Source of the DNA: Firmicutes bacterium UBA5389
GTDB taxonomy: Bacteria > Bacillota > DTU025
NCBI GenBank assembly: GCA_002409965.1
Contig: DHON01000043.1
Span: forward strand, 1-19,623
Direction of reading: 5' to 3'
Length of the DNA: 19,623 bases
The position numbers and the translations under genes are program-made. The notes beneath the pieces are model-generated. The model did no database searches and was not told the DNA's origin. It saw only the letters and a list, made by a program, of their open reading frames with translations. Positions 6,546-14,833 of the stretch are shown piece by piece (position 1 is the first letter of the stretch; every line of letters starts with the position of its first letter).

Positions 6546-7082
6546 TCAGTTACATTTCGGGTATTGCCCAAACGGGTGATTTTGCGACCGGGGATGAGGA
6601 GGCCAGTCTATGAGGCCTTTGGCCACGGCATGGGTGACAGCGCAGCCCCTGGTGTTCACCCCACATTTCTGGAATATGGCCCTGACATGCGTCTTCACGG
6701 TGTTGATCGAGATGAACATCTCCATAGCGATGGATCGGTTGGTCTTGCCCTGGGCGAGCTGCCTGAGCACGTGCATCTCTGTCGGAGTCAGCTTGGCGGC
6801 GGCGGGTTCGTCCTCATTTGGCACGGGGCTAGTCACACCCACGCGGCCTGCGTCACGTTGCGCTAGATCGCCGCCTTCCGCTCCATTCAAGAAGGGGCAC
6901 ACGTACAGCAGGACAACGCCGCTGTCAGTTTTCGTCGTGACGTTGGAGCCAAGATCGGCGCCAATGGGGATAGCAAGGGCCTCTCGAGCAGTGACAGGCG
7001 GAGGATGGTCGAGGGCGCCTTCCCACTCCTCCCCCAACGCGCGGACACCGAGCAGGCAGTCGACCTTATTTTGGCTGGGCAT
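6546..7082 (-). CDS. LuxR-type (NarL/FixJ-like) transcriptional regulator
   Basis: This 178-residue protein ends in a LuxR-type helix-turn-helix (about 97-157): LTPTEMHVLRQLAQGKTNRS, then ISINTVKTHVRAIFQKCGVNTR, with the conserved spacing of the T-x-x-E, G-x-x-x-x-x-I-A and N-T-V-K-x-H residues. The first 95 residues contain no receiver, PAS or autoinducer domain that I can recognise, so the signal is unknown. The start is ATG 7082, not the in-frame ATG at 7106, because AAAGGAGGA lies about 8 nt upstream of 7082. It is the first gene of a unit with its own promoter (7122-7150), followed by the small peptide, radical SAM and CPBP genes. It therefore probably controls that unit; an inverted repeat inside its promoter could be its own binding site. 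Confidence 0.9.
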   Translation of the reverse strand: MPSQNKVDCLLGVRALGEEWEGALDHPPPVTAREALAIPIGADLGSNVTTKTDSGVVLLYVCPFLNGAEGGDLAQRDAGRVGVTSPVPNEDEPAAAKLTPTEMHVLRQLAQGKTNRSIAMEMFISINTVKTHVRAIFQKCGVNTRGCAVTHAVAKGLIDWPPHPRSQNHPFGQYPKCN

Positions 7083-7121
7083 GGATAAGTCCTCCTTTGC
7101 TGGCATATGACTTCCATCCCC

Positions 7122-7150
7122 AGTGTATCATTCCATATGATGGGAGTCAA
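7122..7150 (-). promoter_or_regulatory. Sigma-A type promoter of the LuxR-peptide-radical SAM unit
   Basis: The minus strand has TTGACT (7150-7145, 5 of 6 matches to TTGACA), a 17-bp spacer and TACACT (7127-7122, 4 of 6 matches to TATAAT). It is 40 nt before the start ATG of the LuxR gene. The spacer holds an inverted repeat, ATCAT-TCCAT-ATGAT (7127-7141), placed where a bound regulator would affect RNA polymerase. Confidence 0.7.
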
Positions 7151-7207
7151 CTGCAAGTGAGGACCCGCTTCTTCAGGCTGTGCGAAAAGCCTGGACAAAA
7201 TGACTCA

Positions 7208-7243
7208 GCCCCGCGACAGCCATTGACGACTGTGGCGCGGGGC
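7208..7243 (-). terminator. Probable terminator of the molybdo-hydroxylase operon
   Basis: An 8-bp stem GCCCCGCG/CGCGGGGC is extended by ACAG/CTGT across a 2-nt bulge, with a 10-nt loop. On the minus strand it is followed by TGAGTCATTTTG, a short imperfect T-run. It begins about 47 nt past the stop of the ssnA-like gene and before the LuxR promoter, which is where the long operon should end. Confidence 0.58.
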
Positions 7244-7289
7244 GAAATCCGCCTCCGAAACAACTCCAGCTAAAGGGCGCGCCCCAGCA

Positions 7290-8636
7290 TCACGCGCGTT
7301 CCCACAGTCTGCGCGCCATTTCTCGCGACTTCGCAGCCATCTCCTGCTCGTCCACGGTAAGAAGCTCGCCCCGCCGCATCAGAAACTTGCCTCCGACCAG
7401 AGTGCTGTCGACCATGCCGCCGGACACTCCAAACAGCACGTGGCTGTACCAGTTGCTGCTAGTGATAGGCGTAGGAGCCCAGTAATTGACTACTATGACA
7501 TCGGCGTATGCGCCGGGAGCGAGCACTCCAAGAGGCACGTCCCAGTACTTCGCCAGTATCTTGGAGTTGTTCTCGAACGCCATCAGGGGGATCTCCCCCC
7601 ACGCTGCCTGAGGGTCGGCTTCGTTATGTTTGTGGATCAGGTTGCCCACCTTGATGCTCTCGAACATGTCGTAGGTGTAGCCATCGGTTCCAAGGCCCAC
7701 CCGCACTCCGCGGTTGATCATGTCCAGCGCAGGCGCCGCGCCCACGGCGTTGCCCATGTTGGACTCGGGGTTGTGGACCACATTCACGTCCCTGTCCTTG
7801 AGTATCTCGATCTCCTCTGGGCTAATATGCACGCAGTGCACGGCCAACGACTTGTCGTTCCATAGTCCCAGCCGGTCCAGGCGCTTCACAACCGGTTGCC
7901 CATACTGCCTGATGCTCTGAATGAGGTCCTCAATGCCTTCGGCCGTATGAATATGGAACCCCGCTTCGCAAGCGCCGGGGGCATCCACGCACGCCCTGAG
8001 CGTCTCGTCTGACAGAGTGAACGAAGCGTGCAGCCCGAACGTCGCTCGAAGCAGCGGCGAACGATTCCTCTTGCACGCTTCGATGAAGCGCACGTTCTCG
8101 GCGATTCCCTGGTCGCGAGCCTTCTCCCCATCCCTGTCGGACACCTCGTACGCCAGCGAGGCGCGCATCCCCGCCCGCGTAACAGCATCCGCGATGACGT
8201 CCAGCGAACCCGGAATGGCATTCGGCCCCGAGTGATGATCAAGTATGGTAGTAGTCCCGTTGCGGACGCACCACATCAGGGGCATCATGGCGCTCATCCA
8301 TACATCCTCTTCGGTGAGCGCTCGGTCCAACCTCCACCAGAGTCTCTCCAGTATCTGTCCGAAGGTGCGCGCCGGGTCGCCGTCCAGCTGCATCCCGCGC
8401 GCGAACGTACTGTATAAGTGCATGTGGGTACACGTCATCCCGGGCATCACCAGCCGTCCGCCCACATCCTCGAACCGCGTGCCAGGATACCTCTCACGAA
8501 GATCCCGGGTCGTTCCGATGTCCCGAATAAGCTCGCCAGCAACGGCGACTGCGCCGTCTGCGATGACCTGCGGCTCGGGCCCGCATGTCACGACTACGCC
8601 GTTGCCGATTATAAGGTCAGGAGCCCTGTCCCTCAT
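7290..8636 (-). CDS. ssnA: SsnA-like amidohydrolase (chlorohydrolase/guanine deaminase superfamily)
   Basis: This is a metal-dependent amidohydrolase of about 448 aa. It has CTHMHLYS (H71, H73), GFHIHTAEG (H228, H230), the HCVH segment (H267, H270) and LGTDGY (D318), the metal and catalytic positions of the deaminase-type superfamily. WWRLDRALTEEDVW matches the SsnA family, whose genes occur with xanthine dehydrogenase-like and selenium-dependent hydroxylase genes in enterobacteria and clostridia. The substrate is not settled; deamination of a purine or ring opening of an oxidised purine fits the operon. ATG 8636 is preferred because homology begins there and it overlaps the 2Fe-2S gene by only 20 nt; ATG 8660 is also open. 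This is the last gene of the operon, with a hairpin terminator after it. Confidence 0.87.
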   Translation of the reverse strand: MRDRAPDLIIGNGVVVTCGPEPQVIADGAVAVAGELIRDIGTTRDLRERYPGTRFEDVGGRLVMPGMTCTHMHLYSTFARGMQLDGDPARTFGQILERLWWRLDRALTEEDVWMSAMMPLMWCVRNGTTTILDHHSGPNAIPGSLDVIADAVTRAGMRASLAYEVSDRDGEKARDQGIAENVRFIEACKRNRSPLLRATFGLHASFTLSDETLRACVDAPGACEAGFHIHTAEGIEDLIQSIRQYGQPVVKRLDRLGLWNDKSLAVHCVHISPEEIEILKDRDVNVVHNPESNMGNAVGAAPALDMINRGVRVGLGTDGYTYDMFESIKVGNLIHKHNEADPQAAWGEIPLMAFENNSKILAKYWDVPLGVLAPGAYADVIVVNYWAPTPITSSNWYSHVLFGVSGGMVDSTLVGGKFLMRRGELLTVDEQEMAAKSREMARRLWERA

Positions 8637-9285
8637 GCGCGTCACACCCGCCTTCCCCATGGTCTTTCGACAAGCCCTGATTCTCCCACTGGCCAGCGTG
8701 CCCGGCCACTGACTCGATAGCCTGCACGATCTGCTCGTAACCGGTGCACCTGCACAGATTGCCGGCTATCGCCTGACGTATCTCGTCCCGGCCAGGATGC
8801 GGGTTGGCCTCGAGCAGAGCTTTGGCCGACATCAGCATGCCGGGAGTGCAGAACCCGCACTGCACCGCGCCGTGCTCGATGAAGGCCCGCTGCAGAGGAT
8901 GCATCTCTCCATCCTTGGCCAGCCCTTCAACTGTGATGATCTCGGCCCCGTTGCACTGCGCCGTCAGCGCCAGGCAGGAATTGACGGCCTGCCCGTCCAT
9001 GATCACGGTGCATGCCCCGCACTCGCCGACTCCGCAACCTTCCTTGGTCCCGGTCAAGCGGAGCCGGTCGCGGATCGTGTCGAGCAGGCGCTCCCCGCCC
9101 GGCACGTCCACCTCCACGTTCTGCGCATTGACCTTCATACGCACTCTCACCATCGTGGTCGCCCCCGCGGTCGTGGTTGCGGTCGTTGTTCCCGCAGTCG
9201 CGGTTGCAGTCGTCGCCCCCTCAGTCGCGGCCCCGGCCGCCGCCGCGCCCGCGGCGCCGCCCGTGACTATGTCTACTCCGGCCAT
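8617..9285 (-). CDS. Molybdenum hydroxylase 2Fe-2S subunit with Ala/Thr/Gly-rich N-terminal extension
   Basis: This electron-transfer subunit passes electrons from the molybdenum site to FAD through two 2Fe-2S clusters. The plant-type cluster ligands are C84, C89, C92 and C104 (KEGCGVGECGACT); the second cluster uses C143/C146 (CGFC) and C178/C180 (CRC, in GNLCRCTGYEQI). The core begins near MVRVRMKV (residue 45) and has normal size. ATG 9285 is taken as the start because AAGGAGGGGG lies just upstream; it adds 44 residues, of which residues 8-44 are Ala, Thr and Gly with a single Glu. If translation begins at ATG 9153 instead, the extension is not made, but the ribosome binding site there is weaker. 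It overlaps the FAD gene upstream by 13 nt. It is the only 2Fe-2S subunit gene seen in the operon. Confidence 0.95.
   Translation of the reverse strand: MAGVDIVTGGAAGAAAAGAATEGATTATATAGTTTATTTAGATTMVRVRMKVNAQNVEVDVPGGERLLDTIRDRLRLTGTKEGCGVGECGACTVIMDGQAVNSCLALTAQCNGAEIITVEGLAKDGEMHPLQRAFIEHGAVQCGFCTPGMLMSAKALLEANPHPGRDEIRQAIAGNLCRCTGYEQIVQAIESVAGHAGQWENQGLSKDHGEGGCDAHEGQGS
9154..9264 (-). repeat. Low-complexity GC-rich tract encoding an Ala/Thr/Gly linker
   Basis: This tract of imperfect short repeats built on GCGACT/GCAACC/ACGACC units encodes 37 residues drawn almost only from Ala, Thr and Gly. The reading frame stays open through it. Such tracts are prone to slippage, so length may vary between relatives. 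Confidence 0.6.
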
Positions 9286-10184
9286 GCGTCCACCCCCTCC
9301 TTCGCTGCGCACTGCCTGATCGCCCTGGTGATAATGGCCGCAAGGACGGGTTTCTTGTACTCTGTGGACCAGCGGATGCCGGTCGCCTGTACCATCTCTT
9401 CCGCGACCTCGCGCCCGACCTGCTCGGCAAGGTCGACACTGTAGGTCTTGCCCAAAGCCACCTGCTCAGCCCCGACAATCCGGCACGGCGCGGGGAAGGC
9501 GGCGCCCGCTGAAATCCGGATATCGCGAACGATCGCACCCGGACCAAAGCATACGGCGACTGCCGCCGAAAGCCTCGAGATGGCCAGCGCGCGCCTGCGC
9601 CCCACCTTGATGAATGCCGAATGCTCGCCGGAGGCCAGCGCCCGAAATCTCACATCCACAAGCAGCTCGTCTGGGGCGGCCGACGTCTTGTAGGGCCCGG
9701 TCACCAGCTCGCCTATGGGCGTCTCGCGTCTGCCGCGCACGGAGGCCAGGGTGGCAACGGCGCCCAGCGCCGCCAGCGCCGGAAGGCTGTCGGCGGCGGG
9801 AGACGCGTTCATTATGTTCCCGCCGATGGTGGCCCTGTTTCGAATCTGGAGAGACCCTATACTCCTCACCGCCTCCGCCAAAAACGGCGCTGCCTGCGCG
9901 ATTACCTCGGACCGCTCAATCTGAGTATGCGTGGCTCCGGCCCCGATGCACACAAGATCGCCGTCCCTGCGTATCCCGGAGATCTCAGACAGTCGGGATA
10001 TGTCCACTACGCGCCAGTCAGCCAGTTCTCCGGGCGATGCCTGCCTAACCGATATCAGCAGGTCGGTGCCGCCCGCAATCGGTCGAGCGCCCGCCCGCGC
10101 CGCCTCAGCCTCCGGCGCGCACTCCGACATGTACCGCAGGGCGTCCTCCAGACATGCCGGCCTACAGAGCTCAATCTGCGTCAC
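9273..10184 (-). CDS. Molybdenum hydroxylase FAD-binding subunit
   Basis: This medium subunit takes electrons from the 2Fe-2S clusters onto FAD and hands them to an acceptor. The 303-residue protein shows the two FAD-binding signatures of the family, PIAGGTDLL (35-43) and RNRATIGGNIMNASPAAD (115-132), followed by a CO-dehydrogenase-flavoprotein-type C-terminal domain. Length is normal and no extra domain is present, unlike the second FAD subunit gene in the operon (14834-16111). The GTG at 10184 forms a GTGA overlap with the stop of the upstream large subunit, so translation is coupled. It most likely assembles with that large subunit and the 2Fe-2S subunit that follows. Confidence 0.95.
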   Translation of the reverse strand: MTQIELCRPACLEDALRYMSECAPEAEAARAGARPIAGGTDLLISVRQASPGELADWRVVDISRLSEISGIRRDGDLVCIGAGATHTQIERSEVIAQAAPFLAEAVRSIGSLQIRNRATIGGNIMNASPAADSLPALAALGAVATLASVRGRRETPIGELVTGPYKTSAAPDELLVDVRFRALASGEHSAFIKVGRRRALAISRLSAAVAVCFGPGAIVRDIRISAGAAFPAPCRIVGAEQVALGKTYSVDLAEQVGREVAEEMVQATGIRWSTEYKKPVLAAIITRAIRQCAAKEGVDAWPE

Positions 10185-12514
10185 CGGGCCTCACTCCCCC
10201 TTCGTCCTCGCATGGGCCTGAGCGTTCTGCCCAGGAGCACCCGTTCCATGTCCATGGGAAGCGCCCTGATCCTCTTGCCCGAGGCATGGCAGATCGCATT
10301 GGCGATGGCCGCCGCGCCCAGCTCGCACGTGGGCTCGCCTATGGTCTTGGCCCCATACGGGCCGTAAGGATCGGCGTTTTCGACGATGATCGGCCGAACC
10401 TCGGGGACGTCCATCGCCGTGGGTATCAGGTACTCGTCGAAATTGCGCGTCTTGGTGATGCCCTCGTTCAGCTCGACTTCCTCAAGAAGGCCGTAACCAG
10501 TGCTCATGGCCACGCCTCCGCGTATCTGCCCTTCCACGCTCTGAGGGTTTATGGCGCGGCCCACATCGTGGGCGGCCGTCATGCGTTCCACCACCACCTG
10601 CCCAGTCTGGGTGTCCACCGCAACCTCCGCCACCTGGCACGCATAGACGTAGGTGAAGTAGGCCTTGCCCTGCCCTGTGTGCTCATCCCAGTTGACGTGA
10701 GGCGCGCCATGCCACCCGAATTGCGCCATGAGCCGGCCCTCGTTCCACGCTATCTTCACAGCGTCGTCGAAGCGCATGCGCCGCGCGGGGTCGCCCGCCA
10801 CGCATATCTCGTTATTCTCAGCCGCGAGCTCCCCGGGCTCAGCCCCAAGCTTCGCCGCCGCGCCCTCGAACAGAGCATCGCGCGCCTTCTGCGCAGCTAT
10901 GCGAACCGCGCTCCCGCCCATGATGGTGCTGCGAGAGGCTACCGTAGGCCCGCTGTCGGGCACGGTAGACGTGTCGGTCTCCATGAAAACTACCCGGTCC
11001 AGCGTGATGCCGAGCTCAGTGGCTGCGATCTGCGAAAAGATCGTCTTCAGCCCCTGTCCGTTCTCGGCCAATCCCGAAAACACCAGCACCGAACCGTCTG
11101 TCTGCACCGACACTATGCCGGCAGCGGCGTCCACCCCTTCGGCACCCAGGGCGCATCCGCGGAAACTGCAGGCCATGCCGATCCCGCGCCTAGTCGCCTT
11201 CCCCTGGTTCTCCTCGGGAAGACGAGCGCGCTTGCCATCCCATCCCGCCGCCTCGGTAGCCTTGCGCACTACCTCTTTGAGCGACACCGTGTGTTCGTCC
11301 AGCTTGTGCCCTGTAGCCGTCACCGATCCGCCCTCGAAGCCATTGACCATCCTGAGCTGGACCGGGTCCATTCCCAGTTCCAGCGCTACTTCATCCATGA
11401 GCGATTCGTTGGCGAATATCGCCTGCGGAGAGCCGAAACCCCGCATGGCGCCGGTGTAGGTGTTGTTGGTGAACGCCGCGTAGATGTCGGTCTTCACATT
11501 CTCCACCACATACGGCCCCGTGGCCTGCACCGTCGACCGCCACGTCACGAACGCGCTCTGCGATGCGTATCCGCCCGCGTCCGCCAGCATTCGAACTTCC
11601 ATGGCGGTGATGCGCCCATCGCGGCGGACGCCGATCTTGTAGTGCATCCTGTATGGGTGGCGCTTGTACGACTCTACCAGCGACTCTTCGCGGGTGTTGA
11701 CTATCTTGACAGGCCTTCCCGTGATCTGGGCGCCCAGCGCCGTCCGGGCGCACATGGCCGACATCACCTCGTCCTTGCCTCCGAACGAGCCGCCCATGTG
11801 GTTTTGGACGATCCTCACCCGCGCGAGGGGCAGCCCCAGCACGCCTGCCACTGCACGCCTGCACGTGAAGGGATTCTGGATGGAGCCGTAGACCGTCACG
11901 CCGCCGCCCGGCCCGGGCAGAGCCACCGCCGCCTCCGGCTCAATGTAGGCGTGCTCGATCAGCTGCGTGGTATAGTCGCGCTCCAGGATCACATCGGCCT
12001 GGGCGAACCCGCGCTCGACATCGCCCTTACGCACCACATGATGGGCTGCGACATTCCCCGGGTATTCGTCGTGAAGCGTGGGCGCATCCGGCCCAATTGC
12101 CTCCTCCGGGTCGAATATGGACGGAAGCTCTTCGTATTCCACCTGCACCAGGCGCGCCGCCTCCCGCGCCGCCTCCCGCGACTCGGCGAGCACCAAGGCC
12201 ACAGCGTCTCCCATGAACCTAACACGGTCCCAGCACAGGACGGGCTGGTGCGGCACTACCACTCCAAAGGTCTTGCTTCCCGGCACGTCCGCCGTCGTGA
12301 GCACGCGCACAACGCCTGGATGGGCCTCGGCGCGCGACTTATCGATACTGATTATCCTGGCGTGAGGATACCGAGTCCTCACAGGCTGGCCCCACAGCAT
12401 GTTATCGAAGGTCAGGTCGGCGCCGAACACGGCGCGCCCCGTGACTTTGTCGACGCCGTCGACCCGCGGCGCGCGCGCGCCGACCGGATGCCACATCTGG
12501 TCCGTGCACTTCAT
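10181..12514 (-). CDS. Molybdenum hydroxylase large subunit, second copy (xanthine dehydrogenase family)
   Basis: This 777-residue protein is the molybdopterin-cofactor-binding catalytic subunit. It has the family's cofactor-binding loops GGSFGGKDE (241-249) and GAMRGFG (355-361), the GLAENGQGLKT segment (481-491), and GPYGAKTIGEP (718-728), whose Glu727 matches the active-site glutamate that deprotonates the Mo-OH. The start ATG 12514 overlaps the upstream stop as ATGA and has GGAGGG about 10 nt upstream. It differs clearly from the first large subunit (12511-14820), so this is not a recent duplication. Xanthine or a related purine is a reasonable guess for the substrate from the neighbours, but the family also oxidises nicotinate, aldehydes and other heterocycles. 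Confidence 0.95.
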   Translation of the reverse strand: MKCTDQMWHPVGARAPRVDGVDKVTGRAVFGADLTFDNMLWGQPVRTRYPHARIISIDKSRAEAHPGVVRVLTTADVPGSKTFGVVVPHQPVLCWDRVRFMGDAVALVLAESREAAREAARLVQVEYEELPSIFDPEEAIGPDAPTLHDEYPGNVAAHHVVRKGDVERGFAQADVILERDYTTQLIEHAYIEPEAAVALPGPGGGVTVYGSIQNPFTCRRAVAGVLGLPLARVRIVQNHMGGSFGGKDEVMSAMCARTALGAQITGRPVKIVNTREESLVESYKRHPYRMHYKIGVRRDGRITAMEVRMLADAGGYASQSAFVTWRSTVQATGPYVVENVKTDIYAAFTNNTYTGAMRGFGSPQAIFANESLMDEVALELGMDPVQLRMVNGFEGGSVTATGHKLDEHTVSLKEVVRKATEAAGWDGKRARLPEENQGKATRRGIGMACSFRGCALGAEGVDAAAGIVSVQTDGSVLVFSGLAENGQGLKTIFSQIAATELGITLDRVVFMETDTSTVPDSGPTVASRSTIMGGSAVRIAAQKARDALFEGAAAKLGAEPGELAAENNEICVAGDPARRMRFDDAVKIAWNEGRLMAQFGWHGAPHVNWDEHTGQGKAYFTYVYACQVAEVAVDTQTGQVVVERMTAAHDVGRAINPQSVEGQIRGGVAMSTGYGLLEEVELNEGITKTRNFDEYLIPTAMDVPEVRPIIVENADPYGPYGAKTIGEPTCELGAAAIANAICHASGKRIRALPMDMERVLLGRTLRPMRGRRGSEAR

Positions 12515-14820
12515 GCAATCGATCCCTCCCCCGCGCCCTGGCCGCGACAGCCGTCGCGGCAGCGCATCCCGTGGAACACTCGCTCGCCCGTGGCGGGCGC
12601 ATGGGTGACGCGCGCGCCCACGGCATTCTTGATCGCCAGGGTTATCGCCGGCGCTATCGGCACCATTACCGCCTCGCCCACGCCCTTGGCGCCGTAGGGT
12701 CCTGAAGGCTCCAGCACCTCGCACGCGATGGTGTCCATGTCGGGCGCATCGACGCTCGTGGGAATGATGTAGGTGCTGAAGTTCGGGGTCAGGGTCTTGC
12801 CGCCCTCGATTATCGTATCTTCCATCAGGGCATAGCCCATCCCCATCACCATGCCGCCCTCGGATTGCCCACGGAGCCCCTGCGGGTTGATGACACGCCC
12901 GCAGTCGATCGCAGCGAAAGCCCGGAGCACACTGGCCTCGCCGGTCATCTCATCCACTTCCACCAAAGCCACGTGGGTTATGTAAGTGTTGATGATATGC
13001 GGAAGACCGACAGCCCCGGGTATCTGTATCTTGGAGACAGGCCATATGAAAGCGCCGTCCGCGGTGATCTCGCGCCCCTCGGCCGCCGCCCGCGCCCCGA
13101 TCTCCTGCACAGTGATGCCGGCCGATCCATCGGAGCGCCGGCAGACGCCATCGGAATATACGATCTCCTCCGGATCGCATCCGAAAATGCCGGCTGCCTC
13201 GTTCCGCAGCTTATCGCGCATCTGCGCTCCAGCCCGGAAAATCGCGTTTCCGCCTGTGTAGACAGACCGCGATGCTGTGCACGAGCCCGAATCGGGCCCG
13301 AGCCCCGTGTCGCCCACGAAGACCTTCACGTCCTGGACGCGCGCCTCCAGAGCCTCCGCGGCCATCTGGGCGTATGCGGTAGAATTGCCCTGGCCGATTT
13401 CCGGGCACGACAGGCCCACCGTCCACGTGCCGTCGCCCAGCAGCCTGATGAGGGCGGCCCCGTAGTCAGGCAGACCCACTCCCAGGCCGGTGCCCTGCAT
13501 TTCGGTGGCGAATCCCACCCCTCGCCGTCGCCACGGCGCAGACGACTGCTTGCAGTGCTCTTCACGGTTGGCCCATATGTCGCACTTGGCAGCGGCCTCG
13601 ATGGTGGGAATGGCCCCGACCGACTCCACCATATGGTGCCCCAGGGGGTTCGGGTCCCCAGGGCGCAGCGCGTTTCGCAGCCTGATTCTCACTGGGTCGA
13701 TTCCAAGCTCGTCGGCGAGCCGGTCCATTTGGTGCTCTACGGCGAAATTCGCTTGAAGCTGGCCGAAGCCGCGGAAGGCGCCTGCGATGCCGTTGTTGGT
13801 GTATACGCAATAGCCGTCCATCACGATGTTGGGAATCCGGTAGACGCCGGTGCATCCTTCCAAGGCCAGGTTGGTCACAGGCCCGCCGAGGGACGCATAC
13901 GCCCCGGTGTCGGAGACCAAGCGCACCTGGTGCGCAAGAAGCGTTCCATCGCGTCGGGCTCCGGTCTTCATGTAGATGGTCATGGGGTGACGCTTCCAGC
14001 CGGCCACCGTTGACTCCTCGCGGGAGAGCACTATCCGCACGGGGCGGCCAGTCGCCAGGGCGCCCATGGCCAGCAGGATCTGGAGAGTAACCTCGTCCTT
14101 GCCTCCGAACGCGCCGCCGGTGGGACTGGTCACCACCCTAATCTTGGACGGCCTAATGCCCAGAGCCCTAGACACCTGCATCTGGTCGCGATACGGGTGC
14201 TGCCCGCCGCAGTAGACCGTTGCCTCTCCGTCTGGCCCCGGGACGCCCACACCCTGCTCAGGCTCCATGAAGGCATGCATCTGACGGGGCAGCGTGTAGG
14301 TCGCCTCCACGATCACGTCCGACTGGGCAAACCCCTGTTCCACATCGCCGTTCTCCACATGAGTCTGCATGTGGACATTGCCCGACTCATGCACCTTGGG
14401 CGAATCGGGCAGCATGGCCGCCTCAGCGTCGTCCACCAGCGGCAGGGGCTCGTAGTCCACATCCACGAGAGCCAGAGCGCGTTCAGCTTCTTCAGGGCTT
14501 TCGGCGATCACCAGAGCCACCGCGTCGCCCATGTATCTGACCTTGTCGCGGCACAGTACGGGCTGGTCGGGGATGGCGATTCCGTAACCGTTGAGCCCCC
14601 CGACGTCGCGCCACGTAAGCACCCGGATCACTCCCGGCGCGCCCTCGGCCCTGGCCGTGTCGATCGATCTGATGGCAGCGTGAGGATATCTGCTTCGCAG
14701 CACCCGCCCGTATGCAAGCCCCGGGAACTTCAAGTCGCCCATGTACTTCTGTTCGCCGGTGACCTTGCCCTGTGCGTCCACGCGCGTCACAGGTCTGCCT
14801 ACCCACTTGAAGTCATGCAT
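12511..14820 (-). CDS. Molybdenum hydroxylase large subunit, first copy (xanthine dehydrogenase family)
   Basis: This catalytic subunit of 769 residues carries GGAFGGKDE (235-243), GAFRGFGQLQA (348-358), SCPEIGQG (471-478) and GPYGAKGVGEA (707-717) with the expected active-site Glu716. The motifs are complete, so it should be active. The start is ATG 14820, with GAGGG 7 nt upstream, rather than the in-frame GTG 14841, which has no ribosome binding site. It lies 13 nt after the FAD-MoaD fusion gene and overlaps the next large subunit by 4 nt. No 2Fe-2S gene directly accompanies it, so it must share the one at 8617-9285 or form a different complex. The substrate is not deducible from the sequence alone. 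Confidence 0.95.
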   Translation of the reverse strand: MHDFKWVGRPVTRVDAQGKVTGEQKYMGDLKFPGLAYGRVLRSRYPHAAIRSIDTARAEGAPGVIRVLTWRDVGGLNGYGIAIPDQPVLCRDKVRYMGDAVALVIAESPEEAERALALVDVDYEPLPLVDDAEAAMLPDSPKVHESGNVHMQTHVENGDVEQGFAQSDVIVEATYTLPRQMHAFMEPEQGVGVPGPDGEATVYCGGQHPYRDQMQVSRALGIRPSKIRVVTSPTGGAFGGKDEVTLQILLAMGALATGRPVRIVLSREESTVAGWKRHPMTIYMKTGARRDGTLLAHQVRLVSDTGAYASLGGPVTNLALEGCTGVYRIPNIVMDGYCVYTNNGIAGAFRGFGQLQANFAVEHQMDRLADELGIDPVRIRLRNALRPGDPNPLGHHMVESVGAIPTIEAAAKCDIWANREEHCKQSSAPWRRRGVGFATEMQGTGLGVGLPDYGAALIRLLGDGTWTVGLSCPEIGQGNSTAYAQMAAEALEARVQDVKVFVGDTGLGPDSGSCTASRSVYTGGNAIFRAGAQMRDKLRNEAAGIFGCDPEEIVYSDGVCRRSDGSAGITVQEIGARAAAEGREITADGAFIWPVSKIQIPGAVGLPHIINTYITHVALVEVDEMTGEASVLRAFAAIDCGRVINPQGLRGQSEGGMVMGMGYALMEDTIIEGGKTLTPNFSTYIIPTSVDAPDMDTIACEVLEPSGPYGAKGVGEAVMVPIAPAITLAIKNAVGARVTHAPATGERVFHGMRCRDGCRGQGAGEGSIA

Positions 14821-14833
14821 GGCGCATCCCTCA

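Noticed and set aside
4012..7082. PQQ or another known cofactor pathway for the radical SAM unit
   Set aside because: There is no PqqC, PqqB or PqqA-like gene, and PqqD is fused at the N-terminus rather than standing alone. The CPBP partner fits peptide antibiotic-type loci better.
7174..7193. Inverted repeat CAGGCT/AGCCTG upstream of the LuxR promoter
   Set aside because: It is a 6-bp stem with an 8-nt loop and no T-run. It lies outside the core promoter, and nothing ties it to a function.
10154..12697. 847-codon plus-strand open frame
   Set aside because: It mirrors the large subunit gene on the opposite strand, whose motifs are complete. Long antisense frames are expected in GC-rich coding DNA, and the plus-strand translation is Arg/His-rich with no recognisable domain.
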